Shown: piece by piece, positions 43,776-52,241 of the stretch
Layout: each line of letters starts with the position of its first letter
How positions within the stretch are numbered: the first letter of the stretch is position 1
From: DASQPR01 sp963836785
Lineage (GTDB): Bacteria; Actinomycetota; Actinomycetes; Mycobacteriales; Micromonosporaceae
DNA length: 64,000 nt
Direction: 5' to 3'
Assembly: GCA_963836785.1 (NCBI GenBank)
Contig: CAWIKW010000025.1
Span: forward strand, 124,001 to 188,000
Position numbers and translations under genes: made by a program
Notes under the pieces: generated by a model
Seen by the model: the letters and a program-made list of their open reading frames with translations, nothing else
What the model was told of the DNA's origin: nothing
Databases searched by the model: none

Positions 43776-44581
43776 CGGAGCAACGCGTGGCCGGGATCAA
43801 CATCGAGCGCCGCGGCACCGGTGAGCCGCTCCTGCTCATCCACGGCATCGGTCACCGATGGCAGGCCTGGGAGCCGGTGCTGGAGACACTGGCCGAGCGG
43901 CACGACGTGATCGCGATCGACCTGCCCGGATTCGGGAAGTCACCGCGACCCGTCGGCGGCATGCCGCCCTCCGTACCGGCCCTGGCCGCCACGCTCGGCT
44001 CGTTCCTCGCCGAGCTCGGCGTCGACCGCCCGCACGTGGCCGGCAACAGCCTCGGCGGCGGACTGGCGCTCGAACTGGCGGCGGCCGGCATCGCGCGGTC
44101 GGCGACCGCGCTTTCCCCGGCCGGCTTCGCGACACGAGCCGAAGCGATGCGGGCGCTGGCGATCCTCCTCGAACTGCGCGGCACCACGTTCCTGCCCGAG
44201 ACGGCGATCCGCCGGATCGTGGCCTCGCCGGCCGGGCGCCGGATGTCGGTCGGGATGATCGTCGCCAAGCCGGCCGATCTGAGCCCGGAACGGACGGTCG
44301 GCGACGCGCTCGCGATGCGGCGCGGCAAGGGTTTCATCGCGATGGCTCGGGCGCTGCACGGATACGCGTTCGACGGGGTGCCGGCCGTCCCGGTCACGAT
44401 CGCCTGGGGCGACCACGACCGGATCCTGATCCCGCGACAGGCCGTCCGCGCCGAGCAGCGGTTGCCGCTGGCCACGCACATCGGGCTGGCCGGCTGCGGC
44501 CACGTACCCATGAGTGATGATCCGGAGCTGATCGTGGCGACGATCCTCGCCACGACGGGTGCGGTGGTCAGGCCGGCGTGA
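43772..44581 (+). CDS. Alpha/beta hydrolase partner of the monooxygenase
   Basis: A 269-residue hydrolase with oxyanion motif LLIHGIGHRW, nucleophile serine in AGNSLGGGLA, acid in AWGDHDRIL and histidine in GCGHVPM. All triad residues are present. The four-base overlap with the monooxygenase gene suggests that it hydrolyses the monooxygenase product. Its last 14 bases overlap the convergent trmB. Confidence 0.86.
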   Translation: MTEQRVAGINIERRGTGEPLLLIHGIGHRWQAWEPVLETLAERHDVIAIDLPGFGKSPRPVGGMPPSVPALAATLGSFLAELGVDRPHVAGNSLGGGLALELAAAGIARSATALSPAGFATRAEAMRALAILLELRGTTFLPETAIRRIVASPAGRRMSVGMIVAKPADLSPERTVGDALAMRRGKGFIAMARALHGYAFDGVPAVPVTIAWGDHDRILIPRQAVRAEQRLPLATHIGLAGCGHVPMSDDPELIVATILATTGAVVRPA

Positions 44582-45326
44582 CCGGCTCGGACGAATCCAG
44601 GTCGAGCCGACGGACGAAGATCAGATCGTGGATCGACCGGCCGGCTGCGATGCCACGCCGCTCGAATTTCGTCACCGGCCGATCCGGCGGCCGCGGCGCA
44701 TATCCGTCGCTCGTGTTGCCCAGCCCGGGATCGGCCGTCAGGACGTCGCGCATCTGCTCGGCGTAGTGCACCCAGTCGGTTGCGGCGTGCAGCACGCCGC
44801 CCGGCCGCAGGCGGTCGCGCATGAGGGCGACGATCTCCGGCCGGATCAGGCGGCGCTTGTGATGCCGGGCCTTCGGCCACGGATCGGGGAAGAACACGTT
44901 GATCGCGTCCAGCGTCGCCGGACCGACGCCGTGTCGTAGCAACTCGACCGCGTCGCCGCGGGCCACGGCCAGGTTACGGATGCCGTCGATCTCGGCCCGA
45001 GCGAGCATCGCGCCGAGACCCGGCGTGTGCACGTCGACGCCGAGGTAGTCGCGCGCCGGATCGGCCGCCGCCATCGCGAGCATCGCTTCGCCCATGCCGC
45101 AGCCGATCTCCAGGACGAGCGGGGCGGCCCGTCCGAAAAGTGCCGTGCGGTCCAGCTTGATGGGCGTCGTTTCGTCGATGTCGAAACCACGGTCCGCCCA
45201 CAGCCGCGCGAGCGCGTCGGCCGCGGTCGGGCTCATCCGACCCCGTCGCGGGTGGAACGTCCGGATCACGCCCGGTCGCGGCGCATACTGCCGCGGCGCG
45301 TACTCCGGAGCTGTTTCGATCGGCAC
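44568..45326 (-). CDS. trmB: tRNA (guanine-46-N7)-methyltransferase
   Basis: A 252-residue SAM-dependent methyltransferase. The SAM motif is VLEIGCGMGEAM and the family hallmark is FFPDPWPKARHHKRRL, followed by the TDWVHYAEQM and TKFERRG blocks. It makes m7G46 in the variable loop of several tRNAs. An N-terminal extension of about 60 residues is longer than in E. coli TrmB. Start as given; no strong competing start. Confidence 0.93.
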   Translation of the reverse strand: MPIETAPEYAPRQYAPRPGVIRTFHPRRGRMSPTAADALARLWADRGFDIDETTPIKLDRTALFGRAAPLVLEIGCGMGEAMLAMAAADPARDYLGVDVHTPGLGAMLARAEIDGIRNLAVARGDAVELLRHGVGPATLDAINVFFPDPWPKARHHKRRLIRPEIVALMRDRLRPGGVLHAATDWVHYAEQMRDVLTADPGLGNTSDGYAPRPPDRPVTKFERRGIAAGRSIHDLIFVRRLDLDSSEPVTPA

Positions 45327-45456
45327 CGTACCGAGGTTAGCCGGCTGGGCTTCCCGAACCGACCTGCGGCACTATGAACGCGGGCCGGCGATGACTCGTA
45401 GGTCCCTGCGGAGCACCACGATCGAGCGAGGCTACCCAGACCGACTGGAGAATTCT

Positions 45457-45945
45457 GTGACGATCTTTGAGACACCGATCCAACGCCTGTCCGGCGAGGA
45501 CACGACGCTCGGCGAGCACGCCGGCAAGGCGCTGCTCATCGTGAACGTGGCGTCGAAGTGTGGGCTGACCCCGCAGTACGCCGGCCTGGAAGAGCTGCAC
45601 GAGCGGCTGACCGATCGCGGATTCTCGGTGCTCGGCTTCCCATGCAACCAGTTCGGCGGCCAGGAGCCCGGGACGTCGGAGGAGATCGCCGAATTCTGCT
45701 CGGCCACGTACGGAGTGACGTTCCCGATGTACGAGAAGGTCGACGTCAACGGGGCCGACCGGCACCCGATCTACCAGCAGTTGACGCTCGTCCCCGACGC
45801 CAAGGGCGAGGCCGGCGACATCCTGTGGAACTTCGAGAAGTTCCTGGTCGCACCGTCCGGCGAGATCGTCGCCCGGTTCCGCCCGCAGACGACGCCCGAG
45901 GATCCGGATCTGCTGGCGGCGATCGACGAGGTCCTGCCGGCGTAG
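45457..45945 (+). CDS. Glutathione-peroxidase-like thiol peroxidase
   Basis: A 162-residue thioredoxin-fold peroxidase. The catalytic cysteine is Cys35 in NVASKCGLT, the conserved Gln region is FPCNQFGGQEPG and the Trp is in LWNFEKFL. It is a cysteine, not selenocysteine, enzyme, and in actinobacteria likely uses thioredoxin or mycothiol-linked donors. The GTG at 45457 has GGAG eight bases upstream, which favours it over the ATG at 45391. Confidence 0.9.
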   Translation: MTIFETPIQRLSGEDTTLGEHAGKALLIVNVASKCGLTPQYAGLEELHERLTDRGFSVLGFPCNQFGGQEPGTSEEIAEFCSATYGVTFPMYEKVDVNGADRHPIYQQLTLVPDAKGEAGDILWNFEKFLVAPSGEIVARFRPQTTPEDPDLLAAIDEVLPA

Positions 45946-45965
45946 CGTCGGGCCGCGGCCCTTGA

Positions 45966-46613
45966 TCAGGCGCCGCCCGGCTCGATGATCGCCGGGCGGC
46001 GCGGGTCCTCCAGCCGGACAACGAGATCGGCAAACGTCTCCGGAGCGACCTCGGAGGCGTACCGCTCGTAGGCCGGCAGCGTCCAGGCGTCCTCGGGCGG
46101 CGTACGGCGAGCGAGCGCCGCCGCCGAACACGTCAGGTGCATCGCATACTCGAACGGCAGGCCGCTGCCGAGCAGGAACTCGCCGCTCACCACGACCACC
46201 CCATCCGTCGGTACGGCGATGTACTCGGCGCGCGCCGATCGGTCGATGTCCGTTCGCCACAGCGCCGGCAGCACCGCGCCCGATCCGTCCGGCGCCGCCG
46301 GTTCGAGGACCTCGCGACGGAGCCCGTTCTCGTCACGCCAGCCCTCGTAGAAGGCATCCGGGCTGTCGTGGCCGAATTCGAACCGCTGGGACGCCGGCAG
46401 CAAATAGTCGCGTACGGACACGTGTACGGCGAACCGGCCGCCCGCGCGCATCGCGTCCACGATCGCGGCCGCCCAACCGGTCGGATCGAGCCCCACCGCG
46501 CCATCCACCGCCAGGCGCAGTCGCCGGCTCGGCGCCCGATCGCGTACGTCGTCGACGACCCGTGCCACGATCAATTCACGGGACAGCGGACGAATCGGCA
46601 CGTCCGCCATCAT
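45966..46613 (-). CDS. Uridine-kinase-like protein with degenerate P-loop
   Basis: A 215-residue protein that follows uridine-kinase-like actinobacterial proteins over its length (SVRDYLLPASQRFEFGHDSPDAFYE is split here as SVRDYLLPASQRF and GHDSPDAFYEGW). The nucleotide loop, normally G-x-x-x-x-G-K-(S/T), reads DGAVGLDPTGW and lacks the lysine. It may no longer be a kinase. Start could also be the GTG at 46631. Confidence 0.7.
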   Translation of the reverse strand: MMADVPIRPLSRELIVARVVDDVRDRAPSRRLRLAVDGAVGLDPTGWAAAIVDAMRAGGRFAVHVSVRDYLLPASQRFEFGHDSPDAFYEGWRDENGLRREVLEPAAPDGSGAVLPALWRTDIDRSARAEYIAVPTDGVVVVSGEFLLGSGLPFEYAMHLTCSAAALARRTPPEDAWTLPAYERYASEVAPETFADLVVRLEDPRRPAIIEPGGA

Positions 46614-46677
46614 TGCGGCCCCGGCCGGCACGCCCGGACCCGGCCCCTGGACCGGACCCCATGACGGCGACCGGAGC

Positions 46678-47442
46678 CTAGTTCAGCGCCGCGAGCTGGG
46701 CCTGCATCACCTTGATGTCGACGGCTCGGTCGATCTCGTGTGATGTGTAGATGTTCACCACGACGACCACGTTGCCCAGGTGCTCGTACATGACACTGCG
46801 CCGGTTTCCCAGGGAGTCCACCTTGGACAGCTCGTACCCGATCGCATCCGGCGTCGCCGGCACCTCGAAACCCGCGGTGACCCGGTCGTCGGCGGTCCAC
46901 GCCGACTTCTCCACTTCGAAGTAGTTCTCGGCACCGGTCGCGTTGGTGAACTGTACGAGATGGGTAGCGATCTCGATCCCGTCCGACCGTGCGTAGTCGG
47001 TGGACGCGGCGATCTGGAACCCCTCCTTACGCAGCCGACTCAGCTCGGTCGCGTCGCCGTTGAAGTAGTGCCGCGCGTACTGCTCGACGTCCATGACGCC
47101 GGCCGAGCTGTCATCGACGTCGTACGTGTGGGCACCCGTCGGCGCCGGCACGATCTTGCGGATCAGCGCCTGCCCATCACCGAGCGGCACGGAGTCGACC
47201 GTCGATCCCGCCGTTGCCGAGCCGGAGGGGACTGATCCCGGCGGCCCACCGGCGGACGGCCCGGCGGCCGAGGGGGTCTGAGCCTTGGCGTGGCCATGCG
47301 ACCGGGTGCCGATCGCAACGCCCACCACGCTGAACACCACCACGGCGATCAGGGCAGCGAACGCGACGACGCCCCTGCGCCGCGACCGCCCAGTGCCCTG
47401 GTCATCGGAACCGCCGCCGGCAGGCACCGGCACCGAGTCCAT
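46678..47442 (-). CDS. Membrane-anchored extracytoplasmic protein of unknown function
   Basis: A 254-residue protein with a cytosolic N-terminus of about 22 residues, one helix (VVAFAALIAVVVFSVVGVAIG), a Pro/Ser/Gly-rich linker and a 170-residue outer domain (ADDRVTAGFEVPATPDAIGY, VVVVNIYTSHEIDRAVD). Family not recognised; it resembles lipoprotein-like sensor domains of actinobacteria. It overlaps the upstream proline-rich gene by 41 bases, which suggests a joint operon. Confidence 0.72.
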   Translation of the reverse strand: MDSVPVPAGGGSDDQGTGRSRRRGVVAFAALIAVVVFSVVGVAIGTRSHGHAKAQTPSAAGPSAGGPPGSVPSGSATAGSTVDSVPLGDGQALIRKIVPAPTGAHTYDVDDSSAGVMDVEQYARHYFNGDATELSRLRKEGFQIAASTDYARSDGIEIATHLVQFTNATGAENYFEVEKSAWTADDRVTAGFEVPATPDAIGYELSKVDSLGNRRSVMYEHLGNVVVVVNIYTSHEIDRAVDIKVMQAQLAALN

Positions 47443-48319
47443 ATCCGGTCGTCCCGGAAGCTATCGACTGTGGCCAGGTCGGCGACACCGGCGACACCTG
47501 TGACACCGGCGGCGCCGCGGACTGCGCGTGCTGCGCGGGCCATGGCGGCCCGCCCGAGACGTGTACGCCGGGAGCGGCGACGTCGGTCGCGTACGCCCAC
47601 GCCGACGGTCCCAGGGGTGTCGATTCGGGCGCCGAGGCCCGAACCTCGGACGGCGTGCGCTGCTCCAACATCGAGGCGGCGCCGTCGCCGGCGGACGAAT
47701 CTGGCAGGGGTGGCCAACTCGGCGGCGCCGACTGCTGCGGCCACGCCGGCGGCGCCTGCTGGGCCAACGTGGGCGACGTCGAATATCCGCCCGGTGCGGA
47801 GGCCGACTCACCCAGCGCGGAAGCCGACCCGCCCGGCGTCGGCGACGGCGGTGTCCAGACGCCCGGCGGCGACTCATGTGGCGGGTCGGTCGGCGGCCAG
47901 ACCGGCGGCGGCATCGGCTCGCCGGGAGCGTCGGGCCACGGCGAGGCGGGCGCGTCGGCAGCATCCGGGAAATCGGCAGCATCCGGGAAATCGGCAGCGT
48001 CCGGGAAGTCGGCAGCGTCCGGGAAGTCGGCAGCGTCCGGGGATCCATCGGCCGGCGCGAATTCGGCATCCGGGAATGCCGAGCGGCTCGTCACGAACGG
48101 CCATGGTGCCGTCGGATGATCCGATGTGGACGGGTTCAGTGAGACGACCGCCGCGGTCTCGTCGTCGGGCTTTGCACTACCGCTCGCCTCGCCCGGCAAT
48201 GCCGCATCCGGGACGGTCGAGCGGGATATCGGTGCCCCCCACGGATCGCCGGCCGGCAGATCGCGCGCATGGTCCGCGCGCCAGGCCGACTGGTATCCGT
48301 CGCCGTCCGTACCCGACAT
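47402..48319 (-). CDS. Proline/alanine-rich low-complexity protein
   Basis: A 305-residue frame with no globular domain: five PDAADF repeats (18-bp units, 47955-48044) and a long Pro/Ser/Trp-rich part. The frame spans 918 bases and is followed in overlap by a membrane protein gene. A 20-odd-base element shared with another operon lies 120 bases upstream, which favours a real gene. It could be a cytosolic disordered domain or an adhesin-like spacer. Confidence 0.52.
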   Translation of the reverse strand: MSGTDGDGYQSAWRADHARDLPAGDPWGAPISRSTVPDAALPGEASGSAKPDDETAAVVSLNPSTSDHPTAPWPFVTSRSAFPDAEFAPADGSPDAADFPDAADFPDAADFPDAADFPDAADAPASPWPDAPGEPMPPPVWPPTDPPHESPPGVWTPPSPTPGGSASALGESASAPGGYSTSPTLAQQAPPAWPQQSAPPSWPPLPDSSAGDGAASMLEQRTPSEVRASAPESTPLGPSAWAYATDVAAPGVHVSGGPPWPAQHAQSAAPPVSQVSPVSPTWPQSIASGTTGYGLGAGACRRRFR

Positions 48320-48430
48320 GCGTCCTCCTCCGCCCCGTCCCGCGACGGTCGCCGAATCAGGCGGCGGCGCACGAGGCGAGACAGTGCGGAGGGGACGCTA
48401 CCGGATCGACCGACCCGCCGAAAACCCCCA

Positions 48431-48452
48431 ATTCGGGCCACTGTGGATAACG
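48431..48452. promoter_or_regulatory. Shared element with DnaA-box-like core, copy A
   Basis: The sequence ATTCGGGCC-A-CTGTGGATAAC matches 60231-60251 with one extra base. TTATCCACA is read on the minus strand, toward the proline-rich gene 112 bases away. Confidence 0.6.
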
Positions 48453-48459
48453 GGAGCGG

Positions 48460-49551
48460 CTACCCCTCGGGTGTCGGCAGATCCACCAGAGCGGCGAGCG
48501 CGGCGCGGTGGACGGCGGCCGAGCCATACGCCAACGAGTCGCTCTTCGCCCGCTTCAGGTAGAGGTGGATCGGATACTCCCAGGTGAACCCGATGCCCCC
48601 GTGCAACTGCACGCACTCCTCGGCCGACCGCACGGCGACCGGACCGACAAACGCCTGCGCGACAGCGGCGGCGACCGGCAAATCGTCGGAGCCGGTCGCC
48701 AGGCAGTCGGCCGCGTAGCGCGCGACCGCCCGGGCCTGGGTCGCGTCCACCCACATGTCCGCGACGCGGTGCTTGAGCGCCTGGTAGGAGCCGATCACGC
48801 GGCCGAACTGGTAACGCGTCTTCAGATACTCCACCGTCGACTCGACGCACCAGGAGGCGACGCCGACCTGCTCGGAGGCGAGCAGAGCGGAGCCGGCGAG
48901 CAGAGCGGCGTCGACGGCGGCGGACGCCGCGTCACCATCGGCCACTCGACGACCGGTCGCGCCGGCCAGCGTCACGTCGGCGAGCTGTCGGGTGAGATCC
49001 AGCGACACCACCGGCGTCACGGTCACTCCGTCGGCCGAGGCGTCGACCGCGAAGAGCCCGTCGGCCGTCGGCACCAGCAACACGTCGGCCGGCAGCGCGT
49101 CGGCCACGCTGGTAATTCGGCCGGTGAGCCGGTCACCGTCCGCGGTCACCGAGAACCCCCCGCCGGTACGGGCGGAAAACGGCACCACCAACGCCGCCGT
49201 ACGGTCGCCGGACGCCAGGAGCGGCAGCAATTCGGTGTCACCGCAACGGAGAAGGGCCGTGGTCGCGACGACCGCGCTGCCGAGGAACGGCACCGGCGCG
49301 ACCGCGCGACCCAGCTCTTCGAGCACCACGGCGGCTTCCCGAGCGCTCGCACCCGCACCGCCGAGCGACTCCGGAATGAGCAATCCGGCCAGTCCCATGT
49401 CGACCGCGAGAGCCCGCCACAACTCGACGTCGTAGGTGTCTGACGTCTCGGCGCGCTTGAGGACGTGCGACCACGGGCTACGGTCGGCCAGCAGCGACCG
49501 TACGCTCGATCGGAGGTCTTCTTCGACATCCGAATACAGCAGATCCGTCAT
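48460..49551 (-). CDS. Acyl-CoA dehydrogenase, subunit without catalytic glutamate
   Basis: A 363-residue acyl-CoA-dehydrogenase-fold protein. Blocks QFGRVIGSYQALKHRVADM and QLHGGIGFTWEYPIHLYLKR bind FAD and CoA. At the position of the catalytic base the sequence reads LAYGSAAVHR, with no glutamate. In actinobacteria such proteins pair with a catalytic partner to form alpha2beta2 dehydrogenases (FadE26-27 or FadE28-29 of sterol degradation). The ATG overlaps the stop of the partner gene. Confidence 0.88.
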   Translation of the reverse strand: MTDLLYSDVEEDLRSSVRSLLADRSPWSHVLKRAETSDTYDVELWRALAVDMGLAGLLIPESLGGAGASAREAAVVLEELGRAVAPVPFLGSAVVATTALLRCGDTELLPLLASGDRTAALVVPFSARTGGGFSVTADGDRLTGRITSVADALPADVLLVPTADGLFAVDASADGVTVTPVVSLDLTRQLADVTLAGATGRRVADGDAASAAVDAALLAGSALLASEQVGVASWCVESTVEYLKTRYQFGRVIGSYQALKHRVADMWVDATQARAVARYAADCLATGSDDLPVAAAVAQAFVGPVAVRSAEECVQLHGGIGFTWEYPIHLYLKRAKSDSLAYGSAAVHRAALAALVDLPTPEG

Positions 49552-50759
49552 CGGGGGATGTCCTTCCACGCCACGTCCTTGTCGACGCGCATCTCCGACG
49601 GGAGGCCGAGCACCCGCTCGGCAATGATGTTGCGCAGGATCTCCGACGTGCCGCCCTCGATCGAGTTCCCCTTCGCGCGCAGGTAGCGGTAGCCCGGCGA
49701 TCTCGACACGAAGTCGACCACCTCGGCCCGGCGCATCGTCCAGTCGTCGTGGCGCAGCCCCTGCTCGCCGAGCATCTCCAACTCGAGACCGGAGAGCTGC
49801 TGCATCAGCCGCGCGAAGACGATCTTCGACGCCGATCCTTCGGGACCGGGCTGGCCGGCCGCGAGTTGCTGGGTGAGGCGCAGTCCGGCCAGCCGGGCCG
49901 CCTCGGACGCCACCCAACCCTGCAACAGCGCGTCGTGCATCGCGTGCGTACGCAGTTCCGGCCGGGACCGCCACTCGTCCGCGAGCACGCCGATCATGCC
50001 GGCTTCGCGCGGCTGCGCCCCGCCGCCGATCGCCACGCGCTCGTTCATCAACGTCGTCTGCGCGACCCGCCACCCGTCGCCGACGTCGCCGAGCCGGTCG
50101 CTGTCCGGGATCCGTACGTCGGTCAGGAACACCTCGTTGAATTCGGCCTCGCCGGTGGCTTGACGCAACGGTCGCACCTGCACGCCGGGGGCGGTCATGT
50201 CCACCAGGAAGTACGTCATGCCCTGGTGCTTGGGCACGTTCGGATCCGTACGGGTGACCAGGATCGCCCGCTGCGCCTCGTGCGCCATCGACGTCCAGAC
50301 CTTCTGGCCGTTGACGATCCAGTCGTCGCCGTCCCGCACCGCACGGGTCGCGAGCCCGGCGAGATCCGAGCCGGCGCCGGGTTCGCTGAACAGCTGGCAC
50401 CAGACCTCTTCGCCCACCCAGAGCGGTCGCAGGTAACGGGCGCGCTGCTCGTCCGTGCCGTGACGCAGGATCGTCGGCGCGGCCATGCCGAGGCCGATGC
50501 CGATGCGGCGCGGGTTGTTATCGGGCGCGCCGGCCGCGGCGAACTCGTCGACCACGGCCTCCTGCAGAGCGCGCGATGCGCCGAGGCCACCGAGCCCGGC
50601 CGGAAAGTGGACCCAGGCCAACCCGGCATCGAAGCGGGCCCGTAGAAAGTCGACGCGGCCCATCGTGGTCGGGTCGTGCTCGGCCAGGAAGGTCCGTACG
50701 CGCTCGCGCATGCCGGCCGGATCGAGCGCGGGACCAGCGGAAAGCATGTGGAGAGACAT
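49548..50759 (-). CDS. Acyl-CoA dehydrogenase, catalytic subunit
   Basis: A 403-residue dehydrogenase. LFSEPGAGSDLAGL is the FAD/substrate block and the base is Glu in GNSIEGGTSEILRN. It would oxidise an acyl-CoA with FAD, probably together with the downstream subunit as a heteromer. The ATG at 50759 is chosen because the helical N-domain starts there; the open frame continues to 50876. A palindrome 112 bases upstream may control the pair. The substrate may be a sterol side chain or branched acid, which is inference. Confidence 0.9.
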   Translation of the reverse strand: MSLHMLSAGPALDPAGMRERVRTFLAEHDPTTMGRVDFLRARFDAGLAWVHFPAGLGGLGASRALQEAVVDEFAAAGAPDNNPRRIGIGLGMAAPTILRHGTDEQRARYLRPLWVGEEVWCQLFSEPGAGSDLAGLATRAVRDGDDWIVNGQKVWTSMAHEAQRAILVTRTDPNVPKHQGMTYFLVDMTAPGVQVRPLRQATGEAEFNEVFLTDVRIPDSDRLGDVGDGWRVAQTTLMNERVAIGGGAQPREAGMIGVLADEWRSRPELRTHAMHDALLQGWVASEAARLAGLRLTQQLAAGQPGPEGSASKIVFARLMQQLSGLELEMLGEQGLRHDDWTMRRAEVVDFVSRSPGYRYLRAKGNSIEGGTSEILRNIIAERVLGLPSEMRVDKDVAWKDIPR

Positions 50760-50870
50760 CGGTGGGCGGTGCCATGCAGACCTCCGAAATGCGGCCGCGG
50801 GTCCGGTCCGCGGCGCGCCCATGTCACGCCCGCCGCGGCTCGACGACAGCGGCGGAAGCCGGCACACATT

Positions 50871-50887
50871 TTGCACTCATAGTGCAA
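50871..50887. promoter_or_regulatory. TTGCACT-CAT-AGTGCAA palindrome, candidate operator
   Basis: Two exact seven-base arms flank CAT in the divergent region between the acyl-CoA dehydrogenase pair and the M20 gene. The layout suits a TetR-type repressor. Confidence 0.6.
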
Positions 50888-51003
50888 CATACGGCCGCCC
50901 CGGACTCAAGCGGGTGCGCTAATGTTGCCGTGCCTCCCAGCGGGATGACGGCTCCTGACCTCGATATCTACCCGGGCTGCCGCCGGGTGCGAAAGGCAAC
51001 GCG

Positions 51004-52224
51004 ATGACGATTGAGACAACTTCCGCATTCGCCGATCAGGTCGGCGCGATCCGAGACGACCTCATCGCGCTCCGGCGGGAGCTGCATCGCGACCCGGAGA
51101 TCGGACTGCAGCTGCCCCGAACGCAGCAGCGGATCCTCGACGCGCTGGCCGGGCTACCGCTTTCGATCACCACTGGCCGCGACTTGTCCTCGGTCGTCGC
51201 CGTGCTGCGCGGCGGCCGTCCTGGCCGCACCGTCCTGCTCCGCGGCGACATGGACGCGCTGCCCGTGCAGGAGGAGACCGGTCTGGAGTACGCGTCGGCG
51301 GTGCCCGGCGCGATGCACGCGTGCGGCCACGATCTGCACATGGCGACGCTCGTCGGTGCCGCCAAACTCCTCTGCGCGGCCCGCGAAGACCTCGCCGGCA
51401 ACGTGATCTTCATGTTCCAGCCGGGCGAGGAAGGCCCGGGCGGTGCCGAACCGATGATCTCCGAGGGCCTCCTCGACATCGCCGGCGACCGCCCGATCGC
51501 GGCGTACACGATCCACGTCATTGCCGGCGACGACCGCAACGGCGTGTTCTCCAGCCGGCGCGGCTCGTTCATGGCCGCGGCCGACGCGATCAAGGTGGTG
51601 GTCCGTGGCGCGGGCGGTCACGGCTCGGCGCCACACCGAGCGAAGGATCCGATCCCGGCCGCCTGCGAGATGGTGACCGCGATGGAGACGTTCGTGACGC
51701 GCAACATCGACATCTGGGACCCGGTCGTGGTGACCGTCGGCCAGTTCCACTCCGGCACCGTCGACAACGTCATCCCGGCCAATGCGATGTTCGACGCGAC
51801 GGTCCGGTCGTTCTCGCCCGAGTCTCGCAAGACGATCAGCAACGGTCTCATGCAGGTGGTGCGCGGCATCGCCGACGCGCACGGGCTCGGTGTCGACATC
51901 AACTACGAGTGGGGTTACCCGGTCACCGTGAACACCGACGCGGAGGCCGAGTTCGCCGCGGCGACCGTCGCCGAGCTGTTCGGACCGGACCGGTTCGAGT
52001 GGATGGCCAACCCGAACGCCGGTTCCGAGGATTTCTCGTACGTCCTCCAGCAGGTGCCCGGCGCGTACCTCAACCTGGGTGCGTGCCCGCCGGACATCGA
52101 CCCCGCGACCGCACCGATGAACCATTCGCCGTTTGCCCGCTACGACGACGCCGTCGTGCCGGACGGCGCCGTGCTGCTGGCCGAGTTGGCCCAGCGGCGG
52201 CTGACCCAGGCGGCGTCGGACTGA
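51004..52224 (+). CDS. M20-family amidohydrolase
   Basis: A 406-residue metallo-amidohydrolase related to hippurate and N-acyl-amino-acid hydrolases. Metal ligands are visible in MHACGHDLHMA and in QPGEEGPGG, and a dimerisation domain sits in the middle. It would release an amino acid or amine from an N-acyl conjugate. A GAAAGGC lies before the ATG. The neighbouring divergent gene encodes acyl-CoA dehydrogenase. Confidence 0.9.
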   Translation: MTIETTSAFADQVGAIRDDLIALRRELHRDPEIGLQLPRTQQRILDALAGLPLSITTGRDLSSVVAVLRGGRPGRTVLLRGDMDALPVQEETGLEYASAVPGAMHACGHDLHMATLVGAAKLLCAAREDLAGNVIFMFQPGEEGPGGAEPMISEGLLDIAGDRPIAAYTIHVIAGDDRNGVFSSRRGSFMAAADAIKVVVRGAGGHGSAPHRAKDPIPAACEMVTAMETFVTRNIDIWDPVVVTVGQFHSGTVDNVIPANAMFDATVRSFSPESRKTISNGLMQVVRGIADAHGLGVDINYEWGYPVTVNTDAEAEFAAATVAELFGPDRFEWMANPNAGSEDFSYVLQQVPGAYLNLGACPPDIDPATAPMNHSPFARYDDAVVPDGAVLLAELAQRRLTQAASD

Positions 52225-52241
52225 ACCGCCGCGCCGCGCGG

